A stretch of DNA of 53,169 bases from Rhizobium lentis (GTDB taxonomy: Bacteria > Pseudomonadota > Alphaproteobacteria > Rhizobiales > Rhizobiaceae), in NCBI RefSeq assembly GCF_014200175.1, contig NZ_JACHBD010000020.1, forward strand, positions 1 through 53,169. The letters run 5' to 3'. The notes beneath the pieces were generated by a model that was not told the origin of the DNA, did no database searches, and saw only the letters and a list, made by a program, of their open reading frames with translations. Shown piece after piece: positions 26,907 through 36,903 of this stretch (position 1 is the first letter of the stretch; the number at the start of each line of letters is the position of its first letter). The translations under genes and the position numbers were made by a program.

Positions 26907-27931
26907 TCAATAGCCAAGTCCTAAATCGACTTCACGGGAAATCGGCCTGCCTTCCAGAAAGTCGCAAACGCTCTGTGTGCCCCAGTGAATGTTTCGCTCC
27001 AGGACGTCGTCTGCGTTTGCCGCTTGGTCGTTCGAGCAAATCACGTTGGGATGCTTGTGAACTTCTAATCTGGGCAGGAAGCCCATGGGGAATGTTCGAC
27101 CGTACTCGTATCGATGCCATACGTCCGCACCATATCCGCGCAGGAGGCCAGAAGTAAGCGCTTCGTGAAGTGCTTGCTCTTGCACTAGACTGCCGCGAGA
27201 AACGTTGATCAGAAAGGCAGTTCTCTTCATAGCCTCCATTTCCGGCCGACCGAAGAACTGCGTAGTCTCGCTCGTGCTAGGTGCTGCCAGAACAACGTAG
27301 TCGCATTTTGCAAGAACCGAGTGTAACTCATCGATCCCATACATGCGGTCGACATGTTCAACTGGCTGATGCTTGTTGCGTCGCACGCCCAGAACCGTCA
27401 TGTCGAAGCCTTTAGCATGCCTCGCTATGCGGCCTCCGATACTTCCGACGCCGATAATTCCAATAGTTCGGCCGGAGAGCACAGCCGAGCGATACTCGTC
27501 GGCGTACAAGGGGACAATCGTCTGCCCTCTTGGGCTACCTGGTGTTTAAAGACGGTCTTCTTGGCTAGCGCGAGAGCGAACATGAGTGCTTGCTCTGCGA
27601 CCGCAACTGCATTCGCGCCTCGTATGTTTGCGAGCTTGATGCCTCTCTGTCTAAAATGCGAGAGCGCTCCGATATGATCAAGATCATCACAGCCGGAGTG
27701 AAGCCAGCAGAAAAACTTAAGCTTCTCGGCAATCTCCAGAATGCCCTTCGGCAGCGCAAACCCAATGAAAACTTCGGCATCGATCGCGTGGGAGGCCAAG
27801 TCTGAATAAGTGGCCTCAAAACGAGAAAAATACTCTCCTCTCGCGGCTACCACCTCTGCCGCTTGTGGAAGGGAATTCCGAACTTGACGCAGCTCGGAGT
27901 CCGTAGCGTGCCATATGCAAAGGACTTTCAT
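26907..27931 (-). pseudogene. D-isomer-specific 2-hydroxyacid dehydrogenase, frameshifted
   Basis: The first part (from the ATG at 27931) carries MKVLCIWHATDSELRQVRNS and GANAVAVAEQALMFALALAK; the second has GRTIGIIGVGSIGGRIARHA, a Rossmann GxGxxG motif, and NVSRGSLVQEQAL. The frame is lost in a CCCC run near 27515; one extra C would restore it, giving about 340 residues. Intact members reduce 2-ketoacids with NAD(P)H. It is transcribed divergently from the hydrolase at 28189. Confidence 0.8.
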
Positions 27932-28188
27932 AGTTATGATCCTACGCAAGAGTCGTTCGTGAGGAACCCAACCAGCTAGTATCGCGCACCGGCCGAGTTG
28001 CTGTGCAGATGAACAATGCAGCTCCGTCAATTTAAACAGCGTCCCGACGCCGTTTCCACGCAAAATCTAGGCGTCCTTTGAGTAAGTCCGTGAAAATTCG
28101 ACAAATTTCGCGGGAAATCGGCGGTAAGTGTACCCCAGGATGGCGGCAAAGAAGGGCGAGTTTGCCACGAACTAGTGAGGATAGACCA

Positions 28189-29352
28189 ATGGATGAACAG
28201 TATAGGTCTCAACGCGGCGGGCTTGCGCTCCCGCCAAGAGGTATCGCGTATCATTGGACACCTGAGCAACAGATTGTCGGCTACCGAGAAAGGGCGCGCA
28301 TCGAACCGGTCCGGGTAGTCGGTCGCGGAGGTCAAGTTCGTCGCTTTTCTCTCGCGGTCCAACAAATCTCGCCGAAGTGGCACTTTGAAGGTAAGGACCT
28401 GAGTGTCGATGACTACATGGCAGCCACACGAGCGTCGGGCGTGATAGTCTTAAAGGACGGCAACATACTGTTGGAGCGTTACGGCTTAGGGAGAACAGCA
28501 GAAGATAGGTGGGATGTGCAGTCCGTCTCTAAGTCGGTAACTGCCATCTTGTTAGGCGCTGCGGTTCATGACGGTTCTATTCGTAGCATGGGCGATCTCG
28601 TCACAGATTATGTTCCAGAGCTTAAGGGAAGTGCTTACGACGATGTCACGATCCATCAGCTCGCAACAATGACTTCAGGCGTGAAATGGGATGAAGATTA
28701 CGTCGACCCGAACGGTCTTGGCAGCAGGCAGTGGAAAGAACCTTACGTCAATGAAGTGAACCCTACCGTATCCTTCATGTCCCGGCTTCCAAGAGTAAAC
28801 ACGCCCGGCAACCAATTCGTCTACTCTTCCGCTGATACCGATCTTGCGGGAATTGTTGTGTCAAACGCAGTTCGTAAGTCGCTTTCGGAGTATTTGTCGG
28901 ACAGGCTCTGGCAGCTCTTCGGCATGGAATCCGAAGCGTACTGGATAGTCGACGCTGCCGGACATGAACGGGGCGGATCTGGAATATCAATGCGACTTCG
29001 CGATCAGGCACGTGTCGGCCTCTTTGTATTGGAAGGTGGCGCAGCTGGAGGAGAGCAAATTCTCCCGCCCGCCTGGCTTGAACAAGCTACTAGTAAATTG
29101 GTCTCTTCCTCCGAGGGTTCCGGTTACGGCTATTTCTGGTGGCTTTATAAGCATGGCTTCGCTGCCAGAGGGCATGCAGGGCAAGCAATTTATATCTACC
29201 CGCGAGAGAAAGTGGTAATCGCGATTAGTTCTGCTTGGCTCGAGGACGCACAGCCCAACCGACCGGATTACTGGAAAATGTGTGAGACTTTTTGTGAGGC
29301 AATGCGTGTCACTGCTGCAGCCTACTCGGACACTCGATTCCGGGCGGTCTAA
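28189..29352 (+). CDS. Serine hydrolase, beta-lactamase (class C)-like
   Basis: This 387-residue protein has the beta-lactamase-type serine hydrolase signature: QSVSKSVTAILL (nucleophile Ser112, Lys115), a YSS box (212-214), and a C-terminal HAGQAI that could replace the KTG/HxG box. Such proteins include esterases, 6-aminohexanoate-dimer hydrolases and penicillin-binding-protein-like enzymes. The ATG at 28189 has TGAGGA upstream; the earlier ATG at 28078 adds an unsupported N-terminus. No signal peptide is visible, so it is probably cytoplasmic. An amide or ester substrate linked to the neighbouring catabolic genes is possible, but not shown. Confidence 0.85.
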   Translation: MDEQYRSQRGGLALPPRGIAYHWTPEQQIVGYRERARIEPVRVVGRGGQVRRFSLAVQQISPKWHFEGKDLSVDDYMAATRASGVIVLKDGNILLERYGLGRTAEDRWDVQSVSKSVTAILLGAAVHDGSIRSMGDLVTDYVPELKGSAYDDVTIHQLATMTSGVKWDEDYVDPNGLGSRQWKEPYVNEVNPTVSFMSRLPRVNTPGNQFVYSSADTDLAGIVVSNAVRKSLSEYLSDRLWQLFGMESEAYWIVDAAGHERGGSGISMRLRDQARVGLFVLEGGAAGGEQILPPAWLEQATSKLVSSSEGSGYGYFWWLYKHGFAARGHAGQAIYIYPREKVVIAISSAWLEDAQPNRPDYWKMCETFCEAMRVTAAAYSDTRFRAV

Positions 29353-29976
29353 CCAGTGATGGCCTGAATTAAGGCCGTACCCGGGGTGTCTGCTATCATC
29401 CCGTCGGGGAGGGTTGAACCGGCCTTTGGGCACGTTCGACTTGTAAATTCTGGGTCTCAGTTGGATTGGGTGCGAATGAACGTGTCATAAACTGCCTGTC
29501 GTACTGAGGGTTGAAATTGAAATATCTCCCCAGCCATAAAGCGCGACGATCCGCGTTCGTGCTGGTGACGTCGAGCGCGGCCTCTCCTCCTAGTGGGGAT
29601 CATTGCCGTCGTTGGATTGCGTGGCCATCTAGTAGGGAGAGAATTTCGACGGCGCTGTGACCTTTCAGGCGCTGCGAGGCTGCCGATACCAAGAGCCTAC
29701 TCAAGGCTCTGCAGCAATGCCGGGATCCGGACATAAAGGACCGAATTATCCTGACCTTGTCCCTTGTCCCCAAGGTTTATCCAGTTTTGAGATCGCTCCG
29801 GCGGTTATTGACGCGCTGCCCAACCGGAACTGGAATTTTCCGGGGTTATGGCTCTGTGTGCCGAAGAGCCATTCAGCAGCGATATCGGCACCTTTGCCGA
29901 TCGCGCTGTGTGGTCGGAATTCGTTAGTCTCACGCTCAAACTGAAGCGACCGCCGTGGGCGGCATGTCGTGTGTGG
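29353..29976. other. Intergenic stretch, no gene recognised
   Basis: About 620 bases separate the hydrolase from the end of the ABC ATPase gene. Short frames (for example 29657-29944) show no family resemblance. The right part should hold the end of the large minus-strand transcription unit, but I found no clear terminator hairpin. Confidence 0.4.
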
Positions 29977-31032
29977 CTATTGCTTTTCACTTGGACGCAG
30001 GATTTTCACTCGACGAGGATCGATGGTGACCGAAAGCGACGCGCCCGGTGCAGGACTGATTTCGCTTGGGAAGCGACCATCCATTAGGAGATTGAGGGAA
30101 CCGATCCTAATTACGGTTCGGTAAGAGTACCCAAGATAGCTGCTGCTCACCACGGTCGCTTTGAAAACCGGCTCCTTATCCAGTCCGGTCGCCAGTTTAA
30201 TTGCTTCGGGCCTGATCATCGCTACGGCGTCGCCAACAGGCGCGTCGAAGGGCAGTTTTAGTTCGGCATCCAAGACCAACTGGCCGCTTGAATCAGTCCT
30301 AGCTGGAACCACGTTGCAGGCGCCGATGAATTCGGCCACGAATCTTGTCTTCGGTGCGTCGTATATCTCTGAAGGCGTACCGGTCTGCTCAACGGCCCCT
30401 TTACTCATGACAACAATTTTATCCGCGATAGCCAGCGCCTCTTCTTGGTCATGGGTGACAAAGAGAGTCGTGATGTTTACCCGCTTGATGAGCGAATGCA
30501 TTTCCTCGCGCAAGCGTAATCGTAGTTGTGCGTCCAGATTGGAAAAGGGTTCATCCAAAAGCAACACCGCCGGCCGAACAGCGAGTGCACGGGCGAGCGC
30601 CACCCGCTGCTGCTGGCCTCCTGATAGTTCCTTCGGATAACGCCGCCGCATGGCTTCCAGCTCGGTCAAATTGAGCATCTCGTCGACGCGCCGGCGCTTT
30701 GCCGCCTTTTCCATTTTCCGGTTGTCCAGACCGAACGCAATGTTCTGCTCCACAGTCATATGCGGAAACAAACCGTAGCTTTGGAATACCATACCCGTAT
30801 CTCGTCGGTAAGGCGGAGCAACGGTAACGTCGTTGCCGGAAATAAGAACCGCCCCGCCAGTCGGCTCAACGAATCCCGCGACCATTCGAAGCGTTGTCGT
30901 CTTCCCGCATCCGGACGGCCCCAGCAGACAAACGATCTCGCCGTGATGCATCTCCAGAGAAAAATTCTCGACGGCGACATAGTCGCCATAGGTTTTCCGA
31001 ATGTTCCGGAGCGAAACGACAGATTGGGTCAT
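29977..31032 (-). CDS. ABC importer ATPase, PotA-like (importer A)
   Basis: This 351-residue ATPase has Walker A (GPSGCGKTTT), the signature LSGGQQQRVALARAL, Walker B (VLLLDEPFSNLD) and the switch histidine (FVTHDQEEAL). Its C-terminal TOBE-like domain (about 240-351) is typical of spermidine/putrescine and ferric-type importers. It is the last gene of importer A, following the two permease genes on the same strand with a 12-base gap. It powers uptake at the inner face of the membrane. The substrate is inferred to be cationic or zwitterionic from the family. Confidence 0.93.
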   Translation of the reverse strand: MTQSVVSLRNIRKTYGDYVAVENFSLEMHHGEIVCLLGPSGCGKTTTLRMVAGFVEPTGGAVLISGNDVTVAPPYRRDTGMVFQSYGLFPHMTVEQNIAFGLDNRKMEKAAKRRRVDEMLNLTELEAMRRRYPKELSGGQQQRVALARALAVRPAVLLLDEPFSNLDAQLRLRLREEMHSLIKRVNITTLFVTHDQEEALAIADKIVVMSKGAVEQTGTPSEIYDAPKTRFVAEFIGACNVVPARTDSSGQLVLDAELKLPFDAPVGDAVAMIRPEAIKLATGLDKEPVFKATVVSSSYLGYSYRTVIRIGSLNLLMDGRFPSEISPAPGASLSVTIDPRRVKILRPSEKQ

Positions 31033-31044
31033 GTAATCTTTCCT

Positions 31045-31857
31045 TCAGCGGCCAATAACCTGGCTGACGCCAACAAGCTTTTCAATCATCAGGATTACTC
31101 CAAGAGTAACTGCGATAACGACACTGGAGACAGCGGCTACTGTTGGGTCGTAGCTGCTCTCAACAAATGCGAAGATCTGCACTGGAAGGGTAATCGTTGA
31201 AGTACTTGCCAAAAACACCGACAGCGTGACGTTCCCGAATGAGGTGACGAAGGCGAACACTGCGGCGGCGACGAGACTCGGCATGAGCAGTGGAAGTGAC
31301 ACGCGCATTGTCGTTCGCAGCGGTGACGCGCCGAGGTTCAATGCGGCCTCTTCCAGCGTTTTGTTGATCAAGCCTATGCCGGTAGACAATGTGCGCACGA
31401 CGTAGGGCAGCATAATCAAAACATGACTTAGGAGTAGGCCGGTAAATGATTGACTGAGGCCGAGCCACGAAAACAATTGAAGAAGCGCCAGACCCAGTAC
31501 GACCATCGGAATTATGATCGGAGAGAGGAGCAGGGAGGAGAACATCGAGCTCAAGGGGAACTTGAAACGATCCAGCACGAAGGCACTGGCGAAGCCAAGC
31601 AGAAGCGAGACGACCGTCGCAAACGTCGCCAAGTAAACGCTAGTCCATAGGGCGACCATAAATTGTTGGTTTTGCCACACCTGCGCGTACCAGCGAAAGG
31701 AGAAGCCCTGGGGCGGGAACTTTAATAGTTCGCCTGAATTGAAAGATGCTCCAATGACAATCACCGCAGGTGTAAGCATCATTGAATAAACAAATCCTCG
31801 CACAGCGAGACCGCCATAGCGTAACACCTTGTCGGAGAGGTCAAACTGGCTCATCAT
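31045..31857 (-). CDS. ABC importer permease, PotC-like (importer A)
   Basis: The 270-residue product has about six hydrophobic segments and the conserved cytoplasmic loop EEAALNLGASPLRTTMRVSL, the EAA motif that contacts the ATPase. Its start overlaps the end of the other permease gene by 4 bases (ATGA), which ties their translation together. It forms the membrane channel with the PotB-like subunit. Confidence 0.92.
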   Translation of the reverse strand: MMSQFDLSDKVLRYGGLAVRGFVYSMMLTPAVIVIGASFNSGELLKFPPQGFSFRWYAQVWQNQQFMVALWTSVYLATFATVVSLLLGFASAFVLDRFKFPLSSMFSSLLLSPIIIPMVVLGLALLQLFSWLGLSQSFTGLLLSHVLIMLPYVVRTLSTGIGLINKTLEEAALNLGASPLRTTMRVSLPLLMPSLVAAAVFAFVTSFGNVTLSVFLASTSTITLPVQIFAFVESSYDPTVAAVSSVVIAVTLGVILMIEKLVGVSQVIGR

Positions 31858-32738
31858 CGTCCGACATTCCTCATGATTATATTGGCTCCCCTAATGGACG
31901 TCAGTAGAAGGATGGTCATCACAAGTAGGATGATCGACATGGCCGCACCCAAGGGCCAGTTCAAGAGCACCATAATCTGCTCGTAGATCATTGCGCCAAT
32001 CATCTGTACGCGGTTGCCACCAACAAGTCTGGGCGTGATAAATGCCGAAATCGTCAGGATGAATACCAACAACATCCCCGATGTGATCCCAGGGGCGGCA
32101 ATCGGAATTATGACCCTTCTAAAGGTTGTAAGCCGATTGGCCCCAAGATTTGCGGACGCCTCCTCAAGGACCGTATCGATTTGCGACACGACTCCCATTA
32201 CCGACAGAATCATGAACGGTAGGAACTGTTGGACTAAGACGAAAATCACCGAAGCATGATTGAACACCATTCGGACTGGCGATTCCACAATCCCAACGGC
32301 CAAAAGTATGTCGTTTATCAAGCCGGACCGGCCGAGGACTACCAGCCAACCGAAGACTACAACTACCAAGCTAAGCGTCATAGGCAGAACAACTGCGATC
32401 AACCGCCAGCGGCGCTTCTTTGCAGGAAGCCTAGCCAGCGAGTATCCGACTGGGAAACCGAGAACTGCGCAAATAGCGGATACAGCAACCCCCAAACCTA
32501 ACGTTTCAATGAGGACCGAAAAGAAGGTGCTATCAGATAGAAGCAATCGGAACTGCATCGGGCTGAAACCTTCGGCTCCGATCGACCGTTCACCTGGGTA
32601 AAGGCTGATTCTCACCAATCCGAAGAATGGCAGAATGAGGAATACCAACAGGTACAACCCGGGAAGCGCTATTAGCGCGGCGAACCAGAGTCGCTGTCGA
32701 TCTTTCGGCACCAAGGGTGTTTGCGATAAAATGTTCAT
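31854..32738 (-). CDS. ABC importer permease, PotB-like (importer A)
   Basis: The 294-residue product has a long first hydrophobic helix, about six membrane segments in all, and an EAA loop (LEEASANLGANRLTTFRRVI). It is the first permease of the importer A set and lies 21 bases downstream of the M24 hydrolase gene. The arrangement of separate B and C permeases contrasts with the single fused permease of importer B. Confidence 0.92.
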   Translation of the reverse strand: MNILSQTPLVPKDRQRLWFAALIALPGLYLLVFLILPFFGLVRISLYPGERSIGAEGFSPMQFRLLLSDSTFFSVLIETLGLGVAVSAICAVLGFPVGYSLARLPAKKRRWRLIAVVLPMTLSLVVVVFGWLVVLGRSGLINDILLAVGIVESPVRMVFNHASVIFVLVQQFLPFMILSVMGVVSQIDTVLEEASANLGANRLTTFRRVIIPIAAPGITSGMLLVFILTISAFITPRLVGGNRVQMIGAMIYEQIMVLLNWPLGAAMSIILLVMTILLLTSIRGANIIMRNVGR

Positions 32739-32759
32739 ATAGGACCACGTAGGACTGGG

Positions 32760-33938
32760 TTACGTCTTTGCCGCAAGCGATCGGTCGTACTGAGTAAGAG
32801 GTTCATTCCCTTCTTTAGTTACTAGAAACGATTGAGTGATCGCAATTCCAGTACTGTCGAGCCACAAACCCGACATGCAGTGAAACGCCATGCCAGGTTG
32901 GAGAACGGTCTTGTCTCCCGGGCGCAGGCTCGCAGTTCTCTCACCCCACGTCGGGGGGAAGCCAATCCCGATCGAGTAGCCAAGCCGAGCTTCCTTCTCG
33001 AAACCGTGCTTTGCAATAGATCTCCGCCAAACCAACTCCACTTCCTCAGCTGTCATGCCGGGCTTGATATGATCCATTGTGGTGTTGAGACCTTCCACCA
33101 CTGCATCCGCGAGACGAATGTAGCTGTCGGGGGGGAGACCTAGATAGACTGTTCGCGAGATCGGGCAGTGGTAATGAAGACGCGAGCCGGCAATCTCGAT
33201 GTTCAAGGCACTATTGTTCTGAAGCGGCTGATCGGTCCACAAACCATGAGGAGTGCGGACTCTCTCTCCAGCGCAGAAATGCGGTGGACTTGTCGTATAG
33301 ACACCACCGTATTCCGGAGTACCGGAGATTTGGGTCTTGTAAATGCCTGCGACGACATCACATTCTCGTACTCCCGGAGCACACCTATCGATTGCCGCCG
33401 CGATTGCTGCGTCCGCAATTCGCCCGGCTTGACGCATGTAAGCCTGCTCCGCATCGCTCTTGATAAGTCGCACCCTATTTACAAGCAGTTCGCCGTCCGC
33501 GAATCGAGCGTTAGGATTATATCGTACGAATTCCGCATGGATGCGAGCGGTGTAGTAGTAGGCGCCCATCTCCACGGCAATGACGCCTCGATCGAGCCCG
33601 CGTTCCCGCAGGATGTGCGAGGCTGGTTCAGCAGGGTGGCAGGTGCTGGATTGGACGTAGTGATCTGGGTAGGCGCAGATATTCTCCTCTTTCAAATAGG
33701 TGGTGTCACGAGCGGACACGGCGTCCTGAAAGCGACCAATCCAGATCGGTTCATCCAAATCACATGATACGACGATGAAGAGCGGCGCGTAAAATGACCA
33801 TGCATCAAAGCCTGTTAGGTAGAATATATTCGCAGGATCCGACAGAATAAGAGTGTCAAATCCAGACCTCTGCATTTCTTGCTTTGTTGCAAATAAGCGA
33901 GATTTGTACTCGTTTTCGGTGAAATAAAGAGCTGGCAT
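32760..33938 (-). CDS. M24-family hydrolase A, creatinase/ectoine hydrolase-like
   Basis: This 392-residue protein has the two-domain pita-bread layout of M24 enzymes. The metal-binding aspartates of aminopeptidases are replaced: LNIEIAGS (about 246-252) and YHCPISRT (256-263) occur where DxG...D would be. This matches the metal-free branch (creatinase, ectoine hydrolase), and the HCP-x-SRT motif is characteristic of ectoine hydrolases as I recall them. The block normally reading SETF is TQSF, so a glutamate is replaced by Gln369. Importer A genes flank it on the same strand, with a 21-base gap before the PotB-like gene and 13 bases after the binding protein gene. It probably opens the ring of, or cuts the amide of, an imported compound. 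It is a close paralogue of 37923-39101. Confidence 0.85.
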   Translation of the reverse strand: MPALYFTENEYKSRLFATKQEMQRSGFDTLILSDPANIFYLTGFDAWSFYAPLFIVVSCDLDEPIWIGRFQDAVSARDTTYLKEENICAYPDHYVQSSTCHPAEPASHILRERGLDRGVIAVEMGAYYYTARIHAEFVRYNPNARFADGELLVNRVRLIKSDAEQAYMRQAGRIADAAIAAAIDRCAPGVRECDVVAGIYKTQISGTPEYGGVYTTSPPHFCAGERVRTPHGLWTDQPLQNNSALNIEIAGSRLHYHCPISRTVYLGLPPDSYIRLADAVVEGLNTTMDHIKPGMTAEEVELVWRRSIAKHGFEKEARLGYSIGIGFPPTWGERTASLRPGDKTVLQPGMAFHCMSGLWLDSTGIAITQSFLVTKEGNEPLTQYDRSLAAKT

Positions 33939-33951
33939 CCGTCACTCCAAA

Positions 33952-34992
33952 TTAGCGCATTTCACGATTGAATCGAGAGAACCACGAAGCGCGGTTCTCC
34001 GCGACCTTCCTCCAGTTAACTGGCTTGATCATTTTTGCGCGTTCGCCGTAGGTCAAAATCGTACTTGCGACGTCGTCGGGGAGTTGAACGTCCGTCGTCG
34101 GGCCGAACCGGAAGAACCTGGCGATTTCGCCGACGAGTTCCCCAGACATTGCCTGCTCGATAAAAGCTCTGACTGCCTCGGGGTGTTTTGAGTTCTTGAC
34201 GGGATTGAAGTATGAACGAACTGCGTACAAGCCTTCGGTCGGCGCTACCAGCTCCAATGGCATACCAGCGAGGCGCAATGCATGAACGCGACCGTCCCAA
34301 AGCCCCCCAGCCCATATCTCCTCCTGCTGAAAAAGTTGCTGTAAGTTTACCGTCGATGGCGTTGTGGATGCTACGTTCGGCGCGATCTTCGCCAGCGCAG
34401 TGAAGCCCGGATCAATGTTGTCCATTCCTCCGCCGTTGCCCTCGGCCAAGGCTATCAAAAAGAGTAAACCGCCCGTATTTTCGAGATTGAACATCCCAAC
34501 TCGATCTTTGAGAACGGGGCGGGCTAGATCCGCGAAGGAGGTCAATGGCTCCTTCACATGATCGGTGTTGTACGTCAAAACCATTGATGCCACTGCAATC
34601 GGTATACCGTAGTCGTCGAACTCACGCATCCCCGGACGGAGTCTAGAAACGCCTGGTACGGAATCATTGGTAATTGGCTCGATTACGCCCGCTGTAATCA
34701 ACTCAGGCAAAGATGGGCTATCGCACAATATGATGTCGTAAGGTGGATTGTCGGGAGTTGCGATTACCTTCGCAACGGCAGCTTGACTAGCCCCCGGTGT
34801 GAACACGACTTTAAGGCCGGTCCGCTCAAAAAGAGGTTTCGAAATAAACTCTGTCATCAACCGGTCGTAGTCTCCTCCATATCCGTTGACTTGCAACGTA
34901 ATGTCGGAAAACGACTTGTCCTGAGCTCTAAGTATCGCCGGGGCGGCGAGCGCCGAAGCAACTGATAGGCTGATGAATTCTCTACGACGCAT
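33952..34992 (-). CDS. ABC importer substrate-binding protein, PotD-like (importer A)
   Basis: The mature product is about 320 residues, with a periplasmic export signal: MRRREFISLSVASALAAPAI, then cleavage near AQD. The double-arginine start RRREF suggests Tat-type export. The sequence resembles spermidine/putrescine and iron-type solute-binding proteins. The ATG at 34992 has a strong GGGGAG upstream; the longer frame back to 35094 lacks one. It heads the importer A unit and delivers the ligand to the PotB/PotC pair. Confidence 0.9.
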   Translation of the reverse strand: MRRREFISLSVASALAAPAILRAQDKSFSDITLQVNGYGGDYDRLMTEFISKPLFERTGLKVVFTPGASQAAVAKVIATPDNPPYDIILCDSPSLPELITAGVIEPITNDSVPGVSRLRPGMREFDDYGIPIAVASMVLTYNTDHVKEPLTSFADLARPVLKDRVGMFNLENTGGLLFLIALAEGNGGGMDNIDPGFTALAKIAPNVASTTPSTVNLQQLFQQEEIWAGGLWDGRVHALRLAGMPLELVAPTEGLYAVRSYFNPVKNSKHPEAVRAFIEQAMSGELVGEIARFFRFGPTTDVQLPDDVASTILTYGERAKMIKPVNWRKVAENRASWFSRFNREMR

Positions 34993-35561
34993 GGCGTTTG
35001 CGCTCCCCTTTTTTAATTTGTCACGAAGAACTATACCAACAGCCTCCGGGCGATTTTCTGCGAACTTTTGGCGCACAATGCAGGGTTCCTGCACATCGGG
35101 CCCACCTTTCGCTGAAACTGCGCAAGAGGTAGGAAGATTGCCCCCACGTTGGCACGCGCGTCGACGAGTATTTGATCCCGCCAGACCGGTCGGCTCTGGC
35201 GATTAATGCGCAGAATGCTCATCGAGCGCTGATGCTTGCCTGGCGACCAGGCGACCCTCGCATGTATCCGTCCTGCGAAGTTAGCGGGGATTATGATTTC
35301 TGCGCGTTGGCCGTGATCTGTTCGAGCTTTTCCGGGTCCGACTGCTCATCGGCGAGGAGACCAGATTGAATTAGTCTGCCAACGCGAGTTGCACTAATCT
35401 TCGTCCCACGCGCAGTGCATAGTCGGGAGGCCACGCGCCCGATCGCCAGGACACGAACCTGCCAGATGCGTGGGCTTTAGAACGATGGCATCGAACTCCT
35501 CGGCGCATCATCAGGTGTGTACATACAGTAAGTGACCCGGCGCCGAAGCCTGCCAACGGCC
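34993..35561. other. Intergenic stretch between the two importer units
   Basis: No coding frame here resembles a known protein. The region between the strong hairpin at 35562 and the binding protein gene should contain the promoter for importer A. I cannot point to specific -35/-10 boxes. Confidence 0.4.
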
Positions 35562-35620
35562 AAGGGTTCGGAGCTTAGTACCCGTGGTCCTTTAACGGGG
35601 TACTTTACGTCCGAACCCTT
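35562..35620 (-). terminator. Strong imperfect hairpin downstream of the third M24 gene
   Basis: The outer arms AAGGGTTCGGA (35562-35572) and TCCGAACCCTT (35610-35620) are perfect reverse complements. Inside, AGTACCC (35577-35583) pairs with GGGTACT (35598-35604). It lies 28 bases past the stop of 35648-36820. It has no long T run, so it may stabilise an mRNA end or be a mobile palindrome rather than a simple terminator. Confidence 0.55.
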
Positions 35621-35647
35621 ACGATGTTCTCATGTGATTTGTCGCGC

Positions 35648-36820
35648 TTACGAAATCACGTAAATCTGCCGAGGAGCCCTGGTTAAGACCTCGACCCCTG
35701 AGGGGGTAACACGGAATGTTTCACTAATGACATAGCCGAAATCTTCATCGATCCAATTGCCCAACATTAGGTGAAACGTCATGTTCGGCTTAAGGGCGGT
35801 CAGGTCGCCGTCCCTAAGGCTGGCTGTAGGTTCTGTCCAACCGATGCCTTGCGCGTAGCCGCAGCGCGACTCTTTTTTGAGGCCTTTTCCTTCAATCGTT
35901 CGGTAAAAAGCATTTGCGACGTCGCTGCACGTAGCGCCTGGCTGAACAGCTTGAAGCGCAGCCTCGAGCCCTTCCAGTTGAATGTCATGAACCCTGCGGA
36001 GCCGATCCGATGGCGTACCAATGGAATATGTTCGCATCAGTGCGGCGCAGTACCCATGACGAGAGCCCGCAACTTCGATATTTACTTGAGATCCCTCGCG
36101 AAGAATATCTTCGCTCCAAGGAATGTGACATGTGCCAGTGCGAGGAGAAGTGCACATCACAATCTCCTCAAGTCTCGTGCCCGGCTTTCCGTTCACGCCG
36201 CGAATTAGAGTGGATGCTATTTCCGCGCAAGCGTCAGCTTCGCGCACTCCTGGGCGGAGGACTTCAGCAGCGCGCGCGATTGCAGCATCTGAGATCGCTG
36301 CTGCCTCGCGCATGACTTCGATCTCGAAGTCGGACTTGACCAACCGCACCCAGGTGACCATTTTAGTGCAGTCAACAAACCGCGTACTTGCTAATCGGCG
36401 CTTTAACTTGTCGACCGTGAGCGTTGAAAGGTTGTACTGTTCGATCCCTATTCCGTGTTTTTCCAGACCTGCCGCCTGAAGATAGTCAACGACAGCATCA
36501 TAACCATCTTTTGAAGGGTGAGCGATCAACTCTTCCGGATAACCGATGATCTTGTCACGACTCATGAAGCACTGATGAAGTGCTGCGGGTGCATCCATGC
36601 GACGTAGTATGAAGACAGGCTCTTCTTCATCTGCTGCCACCACCAGCGCTTGAGGGACATAAGCGGACCTTGCCGTGTATCCCGTGAGGTACGTAATATT
36701 GTGCTGGTCGGATACCACAAGTACCGAGATGTCCCGGTCGGCCATTTCAGACTTAACAAGTGAAAGTCGCCGCAGGTACTCGTTTCGGGGAAACGCCTGC
36801 GGTCCTCTGCTAATCGCCAT
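35648..36820 (-). CDS. M24-family hydrolase C, diverged creatinase/ectoine hydrolase-like
   Basis: This 390-residue M24 protein has QVNIEVAGS and GYCAALMRTYSIG in the active-site region, lacking the metal aspartates, and keeps the glutamate in YVISETFRVT that copies A and B have lost. It is a distant paralogue of the other two. The ATG at 36820 has GAGGAA upstream; an upstream in-frame start at 36886 is less likely. It is the last gene of the importer B unit, after the racemase-like gene. It may act on a different isomer or stage of the same substrate. Confidence 0.82.
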   Translation of the reverse strand: MAISRGPQAFPRNEYLRRLSLVKSEMADRDISVLVVSDQHNITYLTGYTARSAYVPQALVVAADEEEPVFILRRMDAPAALHQCFMSRDKIIGYPEELIAHPSKDGYDAVVDYLQAAGLEKHGIGIEQYNLSTLTVDKLKRRLASTRFVDCTKMVTWVRLVKSDFEIEVMREAAAISDAAIARAAEVLRPGVREADACAEIASTLIRGVNGKPGTRLEEIVMCTSPRTGTCHIPWSEDILREGSQVNIEVAGSRHGYCAALMRTYSIGTPSDRLRRVHDIQLEGLEAALQAVQPGATCSDVANAFYRTIEGKGLKKESRCGYAQGIGWTEPTASLRDGDLTALKPNMTFHLMLGNWIDEDFGYVISETFRVTPSGVEVLTRAPRQIYVIS

Positions 36821-36903
36821 AATTGATATTTCCTCAGATCGCGAAAACATTCGAATGTGTGGCTGGGCGGGTCGCTTGTTCCTCACATCAGCGGATTTTT
36901 GGT

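Noticed and set aside
29657..29944. Plus-strand frame of 95 residues between the hydrolase and importer A
   Set aside because: No recognisable motif, no supporting start signal and no match in either adjacent frame.
33168..33767. 199-residue plus-strand frame opposite M24 hydrolase A
   Set aside because: It is the antisense of a clearly coding gene with well-conserved M24 motifs; long antisense frames of this sort occur by chance.
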